Shown here: one piece after another, positions 16,216 through 22,220 of the stretch
Layout: every line of letters begins with the position of its first letter
Numbering within the stretch: the first letter of the stretch is position 1
DNA from: DASXRU01 sp036506395
GTDB lineage: Bacteria > Acidobacteriota > Blastocatellia > Pyrinomonadales > Pyrinomonadaceae
Assembly: GCA_036506395.1 (NCBI GenBank)
Contig: DASXRU010000242.1
Span: 1 to 22,220, forward strand
Direction: 5' to 3'
DNA: 22,220 nucleotides
The notes under the pieces: model-generated
Databases searched by the model: none
Told to the model about the DNA's origin: nothing
The model's input: only the letters and a program-made list of their open reading frames with translations
Translations under genes and position numbers: made by a program

Positions 16216-16800
16216 CTATTCGCGGTGGGCAATCACCTCGTCTATTAAACCATAATCCTTGGCCTGGGCGGCAGACATAATGCGATCGCGCTCCACGTCG
16301 CGCTCGACCTGTTCGAAGGGCTGGCCCGTATGGGTGGCAATTATCTGTGAAGTAAGCTCGCGCATGCGAATGATTTCTTCGGCTTGAATGCGGATGTCAG
16401 TGGCTTGACCGGAGGTGCCACCAGTTGGCTGATGAATCAGTATTCGTGAGTTTGGAAGTGCAAACCGCTTGCCTTTAGTGCCGGCCGCTAACAGCAGCGC
16501 GCCCATCGAAGCACACTGGCCGACACAGATAGTTGTTACGTCCGGGCGTATGAACTGCATTGTGTCGTAAACCGCCATTCCGGCAGTTATCGACCCACCC
16601 GGTGAATTGATATAGATGTTGATGTCTTTCTCGGGATCTTCAGCTTCGAGGAACAAGAGCTGGGCCACGATCAGATTCGCGATCTGATCGTCGATGGGTG
16701 TACCTAAGAAAATGATGTTGTCTTTCAGCAGACGAGAATAAATATCAAACGCGCGCTCACCGCGTGACGTTTGTTCGACAACCATTGGAACCAGCGCCAT
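16216..16800 (-). CDS. clpP: ClpP, ATP-dependent Clp protease proteolytic subunit
   Basis: 194 residues, the standard size of a serine protease that forms the double-heptamer chamber fed by ClpX or ClpA. The catalytic triad is Ser98 (GQCASMGALLL), His123 (LIHQP) and Asp172 (RDRIMSA). INSPGGSITAGMAVYDTM is the conserved strand-turn that forms the oxyanion hole. The short N-terminal segment before VVEQTSRGERAFDIYSRLL may be a propeptide. GAAGGA lies 9 nt before the ATG. It follows tig and precedes the zinc-finger gene and clpX, the classic tig-clpP-clpX order with one inserted gene. Confidence 0.98.
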   Translation of the reverse strand: MALVPMVVEQTSRGERAFDIYSRLLKDNIIFLGTPIDDQIANLIVAQLLFLEAEDPEKDINIYINSPGGSITAGMAVYDTMQFIRPDVTTICVGQCASMGALLLAAGTKGKRFALPNSRILIHQPTGGTSGQATDIRIQAEEIIRMRELTSQIIATHTGQPFEQVERDVERDRIMSAAQAKDYGLIDEVIAHRE

Positions 16801-16840
16801 AGATTTAGTCCTTCGAGATTAAAAGCCGGAAGTCATAAAA

Positions 16841-16949
16841 GATTTTCCATTTTCCATTTGTCATTTCTCATTTGTCATCGATGTGCAGTGATGAGTGCTT
16901 GCGTCCTGAAATGAAAAATGACAAATGAGAAATGACAAATGGAAAATCT
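16841..16949. repeat. Heptamer-period inverted repeat with perfect 30-bp arms (CATTTGT type)
   Basis: The left arm is heptamers GATTTTC, CATTTTC, CATTTGT, CATTTCT, CATTTGT. The right arm is the complementary series GAAATGA, AAAATGA, CAAATGA, GAAATGA, CAAATGG. Bases 16849-16878 and 16918-16947 are exact reverse complements over 30 nt, with a 39-nt spacer. The element fills most of the tig-clpP gap, where both genes are minus, so the tig-clpP message would carry a long AU-rich hairpin upstream of clpP. Confidence 0.92.
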
Positions 16950-16957
16950 GTTCTTCT

Positions 16958-18307
16958 CTACTCTTCGAGTTGATCACCGTCGTCTGTCAGCGGCATTTCG
17001 GCCCATTCTTCCTCGGTGATGCGCGCATTTTCAACCAGCAACTGAAGCGCTTTACGATTGCGCAATCTGTCGGCGATGCTACGTTCGCCCCCCTGCTTTG
17101 TCAAGGCACTACGTACTTGCTCTGGAGACTGGCGCGTGGCTTCAGCGTACGCATTTATTTCGGTGTTAACCTCTTCGTCGGTCACATTTATTTTCTCTTC
17201 ATCGGCGATTCGATCCAGCAACAGCGAGCCGCGCAGATCACGCTCAGCCTGGCTCTTCAAGGTGTCGCGTGCGCCTTCCCAATTCAATTCCTGACTGCGT
17301 GGATCTATTCCCCGATCGATCATGTTGCGCACGACTGATTGCAGATTCTGGTTGGTCTGATGTTCCAGCAACGTCTGCGGGACCTCGAAGGAATGCGTCT
17401 CAACCAGTGTCTTCAGCAGTTCGTTCCGCAAACGGTTCTCTGCTTCCGCGCCGGCACGTTGCTCAAGGTCCTGTCGAATCTTGGCGCGTAAGGTGGTCAG
17501 CGAATCAAGTTCTTCACCAAGACTCTGCGCCCATTCATCGTCCAGCTCGGGCAATTCCTTTCGGCGTACGGCGGTGACTTTCGCCCGGTACTCGACTCGT
17601 TTTCCCGCCAGTCCTTTTGAAGTGAAGTCTGCTGGATAGTTCACCACAAAAGTCTTTTCGTCTTCGGGCTTTACGCCGAGAAGGCTGTCCGTGAACTCCT
17701 GCTGTACGCCTTCGCCGCCGAGTACGATGTCAACCTCGTCAACGTTAATGTCTTCCTCTTCAGGAGTGTCCAGAAACTTGCCGTTGACATTCACGGTCAC
17801 AGTGTCGCCCAACTCGGCGCTGCGGTCTTCCACGGGCTGAAGCGAAGCTGATGACTCGCGCAGCCCTTCCAGAACGGCTTCCACATCCTGCTCGGTGACG
17901 GGACGAACGCGACGCGCGGCTTCCAGCCCGCGATAATCGCCCAGCTTGATTTGCGGAAAAACCTCGACAGCCAAATGGACCTTCAGTGCTTCAGTACCGG
18001 GCTTCTTCAAACCTTCAGTCTCATCAGCACGAAGATCCGGTTGCCCGATCACCTCGAGCGAGTGTTCCGTGATCGCATCGTTAATCGCGGGTGGCAGAAG
18101 TTCCTGGAGAATCTCGCTTTCGATGGCTTCCTTAAAACGAGTCCGGACGACGGACCGCGGCGCGTGTCCTTTGCGAAAGCCGGGCACGTTAGCACGCTTG
18201 GAAAAATTATCGCTGATGCGATCGTACGCGGCGCGCACTACTTCAGGTTCGATCTCGATCTTTAGTTCCTTACGCGTGTCGGAAACATCAATTACTTCGC
18301 TCTTCAC
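16958..18307 (-). CDS. tig: Trigger factor, ribosome-associated chaperone and prolyl isomerase
   Basis: 449 residues with a GTG start. The opening (VIDVSDTRKELKIEIEPE) matches the family's N-terminus, so GTG is favoured although no good Shine-Dalgarno is seen. The ribosome-docking signature GFRKGHAP lies at 43-50. An FKBP-like prolyl isomerase domain occupies roughly 150-245 (begins near LGDTVTVNVNGKF). The long helical chaperone C-domain follows, ending in an acidic tail. It binds nascent chains at the ribosome exit tunnel in the cytoplasm. It heads the tig-clpP-zf-clpX block. Confidence 0.97.
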   Translation of the reverse strand: MKSEVIDVSDTRKELKIEIEPEVVRAAYDRISDNFSKRANVPGFRKGHAPRSVVRTRFKEAIESEILQELLPPAINDAITEHSLEVIGQPDLRADETEGLKKPGTEALKVHLAVEVFPQIKLGDYRGLEAARRVRPVTEQDVEAVLEGLRESSASLQPVEDRSAELGDTVTVNVNGKFLDTPEEEDINVDEVDIVLGGEGVQQEFTDSLLGVKPEDEKTFVVNYPADFTSKGLAGKRVEYRAKVTAVRRKELPELDDEWAQSLGEELDSLTTLRAKIRQDLEQRAGAEAENRLRNELLKTLVETHSFEVPQTLLEHQTNQNLQSVVRNMIDRGIDPRSQELNWEGARDTLKSQAERDLRGSLLLDRIADEEKINVTDEEVNTEINAYAEATRQSPEQVRSALTKQGGERSIADRLRNRKALQLLVENARITEEEWAEMPLTDDGDQLEE

Positions 18308-18310
18308 GAT

Positions 18311-18387
18311 AAATCAGAGATCAGAGGTCAGAGATCAGAGGTCAGACGCTACGCACTCGCTGACCTCTGACTTCTGACCTCCGACCT
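18311..18387. repeat. Heptamer-period inverted repeat (AGRTCAG type)
   Basis: Five left units, AAATCAG, AGATCAG, AGGTCAG, AGATCAG, AGGTCAG (18311-18345), face four complementary right units, CTGACCT, CTGACTT, CTGACCT, CCGACCT (18360-18387). The 28-nt arms mismatch at four positions around a 14-nt loop. The element sits between tRNA-Leu and tig and begins 4 nt upstream of the tig GTG, so it forms the 5' leader of tig if tig is read from upstream. Confidence 0.9.
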
Positions 18388-18402
18388 ACGTCCTCCATTC
18401 TT

Positions 18403-18487
<85 letters not shown>

Positions 18488-18580
18488 GTCGCGGCGCCCG
18501 AGTAGCAGTGTGAATCACTCGAACGGCAACAAGAATAGCATGCACGACTTCGCTAAGTCACAACCAGGAATTGGGAATTA

Positions 18581-19615
18581 CTACAGTGTGCGCGTCACCT
18601 TCGAAAGTGATCGCGGCGCATCGGCGTCGAGGCCTTTCGCATCGGCCAGCAACGCCGCGAAGAGCTGCGCAGGAATGATGTAGGGAATCGGAGCCAGGAA
18701 TTCATCAATCTCTTTAGGCATGATGACCGCGCGAGAACAGAGCGCGGCCGTCTCAAGATCACCCGTGATAGCCATCGTGTCGGCGTGCAATTCGCCCAGC
18801 CGTTTGATCAGATCCTTCGTCCCGGGAAGCATAACGCCTGGCGGCGCAAACAGAATCACAGGAAAGTGCCGCTCCACCATCGCCACCGGCCCGTGCAAAA
18901 AGTCGGCTGACGAGAATCGCTCGGCCACAACGTAGCAGGTTTCCATTAGCTTCAAAGCCAACTCGTAAGCATTTGCGTACGCCAGGCCGCGACCCACCAC
19001 CACGCAATTCTCCATGAAGGCGAAACGTTGCACCAGTTCAAGGATGGCGGGCTGTTGTTCCAGCGCCCGCGAGGCGAATTCAGGGATCAGAGTGTAATCA
19101 AATGCCGGCCTATGTTCGGCCAGCGCCTCGGCCAGCATGTAAAAGAGCATCATCTGGCCCGTGTAGGTCTTCGTTGCCGCCACTGAGCGCTCGCGGCCAC
19201 CGTGCATCAGCAATGTTTCATTTACCAGATCTGCCATCGCCGAGGCCGGTTCATTAGTCATCCCAACGGTATAGGCTCCGCAGTCGCGCGCGTTCTCGAG
19301 CACGCGGTTTATGTCTTCGCCTTCGCCGGATTGCGATACCCCAATCACCAGCGCGTGCTTCAGATTAAGTTTTGCACCATAGAGCGTGTGTACCGAAGGC
19401 GCCGAAAGCGACACCGGAATGCCGGTTGTGATTTCCAGCAAGTAACGACCAAAGAGCGCCGCATTATCTGAGCTGCCCCGCGCGGCCAACACGATCAGAT
19501 CGATGTCGCGTTGTTTGAGCGATTTGCCCAGAGCCGCAACCTTGCCACGCTCTCCGGAGATCGTTTTCTGAAGCGCCGCAGGCTGCTCGGCGATTTCCTG
19601 AAGCATGAGGGACAT
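18581..19615 (-). CDS. Double SIS-domain amino-sugar-phosphate protein, NagB-II-like
   Basis: 344 residues with two SIS (sugar isomerase) folds, as in the C-terminal half of GlmS but with no glutaminase domain. Motifs: AARGSSDNAA (44-53), the phosphate-binding VSQSGEGED (93-101), GGRERSVAATKTYTGQ (139-154) and the second-domain ELALKLMETCYV...FLHGPVAM (218-246), which parallels GlmS. This pattern fits type II glucosamine-6-phosphate deaminase (COG2222), converting GlcN-6-P to fructose-6-P plus ammonia. An AgaS-like ketose isomerase or deaminase of another amino sugar is an alternative. It is divergent from the secreted GH20 gene with 110 bp between them, which supports an amino-sugar catabolic role. 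No Shine-Dalgarno is evident; a second ATG lies three codons in. Confidence 0.85.
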   Translation of the reverse strand: MSLMLQEIAEQPAALQKTISGERGKVAALGKSLKQRDIDLIVLAARGSSDNAALFGRYLLEITTGIPVSLSAPSVHTLYGAKLNLKHALVIGVSQSGEGEDINRVLENARDCGAYTVGMTNEPASAMADLVNETLLMHGGRERSVAATKTYTGQMMLFYMLAEALAEHRPAFDYTLIPEFASRALEQQPAILELVQRFAFMENCVVVGRGLAYANAYELALKLMETCYVVAERFSSADFLHGPVAMVERHFPVILFAPPGVMLPGTKDLIKRLGELHADTMAITGDLETAALCSRAVIMPKEIDEFLAPIPYIIPAQLFAALLADAKGLDADAPRSLSKVTRTL

Positions 19616-19725
19616 GATTATCTAAGCCGAGCGATTGTATTCGCCATCAATATCGGGTAAATAGACGGGCGTTCTTCTCCAAACTCTTCATTGAAAATTA
19701 TGACGGCAATAAGCTCTTAGACTCA
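19616..19725. promoter_or_regulatory. Divergent intergenic region of the amino-sugar genes
   Basis: The 110 bp between the SIS gene (minus) and the GH20 gene (plus) must hold both start regions. It is locally AT-rich with a TTGAAA at 19691, but I could not pair it with a convincing -10 box. No clear operator palindrome is visible and neither gene has a strong Shine-Dalgarno sequence. Confidence 0.35.
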
Positions 19726-21825
19726 ATGGGAACAACTCTAACACGAACCTTCATCTTGCGAGCGGCAATTCTTGGCGCGTTCGCACTTGTATTTGTTCAA
19801 GCGAACGCGCAGTCCGCGAAGCTCCAGGTTATTCCAGCGCCGAAGACGATCAACGCCGTTAGGGAGGCCAAATTTGATCTAGGGCCGGGAACGCGCATCG
19901 TCCTTGCCGATCCACAATCGGATGACGATCGGTTTGCGGCTCAGGATTTTGTCGATGACCTGAAACAATCAACAGGCGTGACCATCCGGCTCGGCGGTAA
20001 CTCACGTAGCCGGATTCTGATCGGCAACGTGGACTTATCAAAGATCCGGGCCGCCTTGAAAGGACTCGCGGCGCAACGGCGTGGCGAAGATGGATATTAT
20101 CTCTCCGTGGATGTGCATGAAATCGTTGTTGCCGGGGAAACCGCCGCCGGCACGTTCTATGGTTTACAGACCTTGAAGCAACTTATCCGCGGTGGAAACG
20201 GGACACCCGCATTTGTGCCGGCGCTGGAGATCACGGATTGGCCCACGATGCGCTGGCGGGGCGTTTCCGACGATATCAGTCGCGGTCCGGTGCCCACCGT
20301 CGATTACATCAAACGGCAAATTCGCACCGAAGCTTATTTCAAGTTGAACATGCACTCCTTTTATATGGAGCACACGTTCGCCAGTGAGTCGCATCCCTTG
20401 ATTGGTCCGGCAGGCGGATCATTGACGCCGGACGAGATTCGCGAATTGGTCGCCTACGCGGGGCGCTATCATGTCGAGTTAGTCCCTGAACAACAGACAT
20501 TCGGTCATCTGCACAAAGCGCTGCGACTGGAGAAGTACGCGGAGCTGGCTGAGACACCCTACGGCGATGTGCTTTCGCCACAGCAAGAGGGAACTTACAA
20601 ACTGATAGCGGAGTGGTATCAGGAACTGAACGAACTCTTTCCCGGCAAGTTTTTTCATATTGGCGCGGACGAGACGTTCGAATTGGGCGAAGGCCAAAGC
20701 AGGGAAGTAGCCAGAGCACGCGGTGTCGGCGCAGTTTATTTCGAACACCTGAATCGCGTGCGCGAAGTGCTGAAGCCCTACCAACGGCGTTTGATGTTTT
20801 GGGGAGACATCGCCCTGCACCATCCCGATCTGATCGACAACATTCCCAAAGACATGATCGTGATGAACTGGCGATACGGCGGCACGGATGATTACTCGTC
20901 AATCATCAAACCGTTCAAAGATGCCGGCCTCGAACAGTTCGTCTGTCCCGGCGCCAGCAACTGGAACCAGATCTTTCCGAACATTGAAAATGCGTCGAAG
21001 AACATCGTTAGTTTTGTGCGCGATGGCCAGAAGGCGGGCGCGCTGGGAATGATGAACACGACCTGGGACGATGATGGTGAGGCGCTCTTCGAAACCGCGT
21101 GGTACCCAATCGTGCTCGGCGGCGCGGCGTCATGGCAGGAAGGCACGGTCGACATGGAACAGTTCGATCGCGATTTCGACTGGGCGTTCTTTCGTAACGA
21201 CGGCGATCAGTTTGTGAAGGCGACTCGTGCGCTCGGCAGCGTTGGTTCTTTGCTTGGCTCGGGGACGACCGACGAGCTTTTCTGGCGCGAACCTTTCACC
21301 ACATCGTTCCAGGTCCAATCACGCAACCTGGCAGAAAAAACTCGGCAGATGCGTTTGATGGTGGAGGACGTTGCCGAATCGCTGTCGCGAAACGAAAACC
21401 GCGCGCGGCGCAATCGATCGGCAATGGTGGCGATGCTTCTGGCAGCGCAACGCTTTGATCACCTCGGGCGACGCATGGAGGTGGTGCAAAAGTTCAGCGA
21501 CGAATACTGGAACGCTTACCTCAATCTCGGTGACCGCACGAAAGTAAGAAAGCTGCGCTATTACTCCAGCGCAATTTACAATAACATGCGCGAGATGGCT
21601 GAAGAGCTTTCAATTCTGAAGGAGAGTTATCGCCGGCAATGGTTGGCCGAAAACCGGCCTTACTGGCTGGAGAGCGTGTTGGCGCGCTACGATCAAATGA
21701 TTTCGCTTTGGTTGGCAAAGAGCCGCGCGATGGATGAAGCGCTGCGAAAGTATGATACAACGTCGACGCTGCCGAGTCCGGAGGATTTTGGATTGGGGCC
21801 GCGCCCGGTTAACGCGCCGAAATGA
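19726..21825 (+). CDS. Secreted GH20 beta-N-acetylhexosaminidase
   Basis: 699 residues. An N-terminal signal peptide (hydrophobic core about 10-24, probable cleavage around ANAQS) predicts export. Residues about 33-165 form the GH20 N-terminal alpha/beta domain, with IPAPKTINAV and TFYGLQTLKQL. The TIM-barrel domain begins with EITDWPTMRWRGVSDDISRG. The catalytic pair is Asp315-Glu316 in FHIGADETFE, where Asp orients the substrate acetamido group and Glu is the acid/base. A Trp-containing MNTTWDDDGEALFE stretch lies near the barrel end. About 170 C-terminal residues are extra, helical and charged, possibly for oligomerisation or binding. It would remove terminal GlcNAc or GalNAc from chitin, peptidoglycan or glycan fragments. 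A NagX-like gene follows on the same strand. Confidence 0.93.
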   Translation: MGTTLTRTFILRAAILGAFALVFVQANAQSAKLQVIPAPKTINAVREAKFDLGPGTRIVLADPQSDDDRFAAQDFVDDLKQSTGVTIRLGGNSRSRILIGNVDLSKIRAALKGLAAQRRGEDGYYLSVDVHEIVVAGETAAGTFYGLQTLKQLIRGGNGTPAFVPALEITDWPTMRWRGVSDDISRGPVPTVDYIKRQIRTEAYFKLNMHSFYMEHTFASESHPLIGPAGGSLTPDEIRELVAYAGRYHVELVPEQQTFGHLHKALRLEKYAELAETPYGDVLSPQQEGTYKLIAEWYQELNELFPGKFFHIGADETFELGEGQSREVARARGVGAVYFEHLNRVREVLKPYQRRLMFWGDIALHHPDLIDNIPKDMIVMNWRYGGTDDYSSIIKPFKDAGLEQFVCPGASNWNQIFPNIENASKNIVSFVRDGQKAGALGMMNTTWDDDGEALFETAWYPIVLGGAASWQEGTVDMEQFDRDFDWAFFRNDGDQFVKATRALGSVGSLLGSGTTDELFWREPFTTSFQVQSRNLAEKTRQMRLMVEDVAESLSRNENRARRNRSAMVAMLLAAQRFDHLGRRMEVVQKFSDEYWNAYLNLGDRTKVRKLRYYSSAIYNNMREMAEELSILKESYRRQWLAENRPYWLESVLARYDQMISLWLAKSRAMDEALRKYDTTSTLPSPEDFGLGPRPVNAPK

Positions 21826-21930
21826 TTTGGAGTGCAGTGGCAAGCGCGACACCGCTTTGGATGATTCGTTCAACCTGGACCATTCATTATCCAAAGCGCC
21901 GTCGCCGCTTCGCTCTGCCGGCGTACTCCA
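21826..21930. repeat. Imperfect inverted repeat between the GH20 and NagX-like genes
   Basis: The left arm GGAGTGCAGTGGCAAGC...CGCTTTGGATGAT faces a right arm whose reverse complement reads GGAGTACGCCGGCAGAGC...GCGCTTTGGATAAT. Best-matching parts are CGCTTTGGAT/ATCCAAAGCG and GGAGT/ACTCC. The whole spans about 105 bp and starts one base after the GH20 stop codon. It is a GC-rich imperfect hairpin of the dispersed intergenic-repeat type. It is not a typical terminator because no T-run follows. Confidence 0.75.
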
Positions 21931-21952
21931 TAGGCGCACTGCATAGAATGGG

Positions 21953-22220
21953 ATGACTGATTCAACAACATCGAATTCCAGACTCGTCTCTCTCGACGTG
22001 TTTCGCGGCATCACGATCGCCGGCATGGTGCTGGTGAATAATCCGGGATCCTGGAGCCACATCTATTGGCCTCTGGACCACGCGGAGTGGAGCGGCTGGA
22101 CCCCAACCGATCTGATCTTTCCTTTTTTCCTTTTCATAGTTGGCGTCGCTATCCCCCTGGCATTCGCGCGCCGCATTGAAAGTGGCGGTTCCCGGCGCGA
22201 TCTTTTTCTGAAGGTAATCA
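21953..22220 (+). CDS. NagX/COG4299-type membrane acyltransferase (N-terminal part only, runs off the window)
   Basis: Starts at ATG 21953 and continues in frame to the window end (89 complete codons, no stop). The opening LVSLDVFRGITIAGMVLVNN and the following WSGWTPTDLIFPFFLFIVGV are characteristic of the heparan-alpha-glucosaminide N-acetyltransferase-like family (COG4299, NagX in several GlcNAc utilisation clusters). The first membrane helix is about residues 17-30 and the second about 53-72. Family members are polytopic membrane proteins of roughly 370-400 residues, proposed to acetylate amino sugars or aid their transport. The location right after a secreted GH20 supports this. The start has only a weak purine-rich upstream sequence. 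Confidence 0.85.
   Translation, partial: MTDSTTSNSRLVSLDVFRGITIAGMVLVNNPGSWSHIYWPLDHAEWSGWTPTDLIFPFFLFIVGVAIPLAFARRIESGGSRRDLFLKVI

Noticed and set aside
16841..16949. CRISPR-like or iteron-like appearance of short repeated units
   Set aside because: Units are 7 nt without spacers and are arranged as two inverted arms, unlike CRISPR arrays; no cas genes or replication initiator nearby.

Overview
This window reads as a chromosomal segment of a Gram-negative, free-living heterotroph. Gene content and style suggest Acidobacteriota, possibly Blastocatellia: a secreted c-type cytochrome/VWD mosaic protein, a GH20 plus NagX-type amino-sugar cluster, and many intergenic periodic repeats. That placement is an inference from style, because no rRNA or other decisive marker lies in the window. 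Nearly all genes are housekeeping genes on the minus strand. No phage, plasmid, transposase or CRISPR feature is visible.

Layout, left to right. Positions 123-4037 (-) hold a very large exported mosaic protein: InlB-like repeat, two CxxCH haem sites, a VWD domain, and a C-terminal Fn3-like domain interrupted by a two-helix membrane hairpin. After a 543-bp gene-free stretch come tRNA-Lys(UUU) (-) and a complex repeat region, then purA, a CxxCxxCC (YkgJ-like) cysteine-cluster protein, trxA, glgA and rho, all minus. Next, still minus, are engB, a small unrecognised protein, lon, clpX, a 71-residue standalone ClpX-type zinc-finger protein, clpP and tig, preceded by tRNA-Leu(UAG). At about 19.6 kb transcription diverges: a double-SIS amino-sugar protein (NagB-II-like) runs minus, while a secreted GH20 beta-N-acetylhexosaminidase and the start of a NagX/COG4299 membrane acyltransferase run plus and leave the window.

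Functional groups. tig-clpP-zf-clpX-lon is a protein-quality-control block: ribosome-associated chaperone, ClpXP protease and Lon. engB and an unknown gene follow it, then rho. The 18.6-22.2 kb end looks like a GlcNAc salvage module: exohexosaminidase outside the cytoplasm, a membrane amino-sugar acetyltransferase, and a cytoplasmic amino-sugar-phosphate deaminase or isomerase.

The two most unusual signals are these. First, a small gene between clpP and clpX encodes essentially only the ClpX zinc-binding domain, with a 14-residue insertion between its cysteine pairs. Second, at least six intergenic regions carry short tracts with an exact 7-nt period. Each tract uses a different heptamer, and most are arranged as inverted repeats with arms of about 28-30 nt. 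A third is the Fn3-like domain of the large mosaic protein, whose two halves flank a membrane hairpin.
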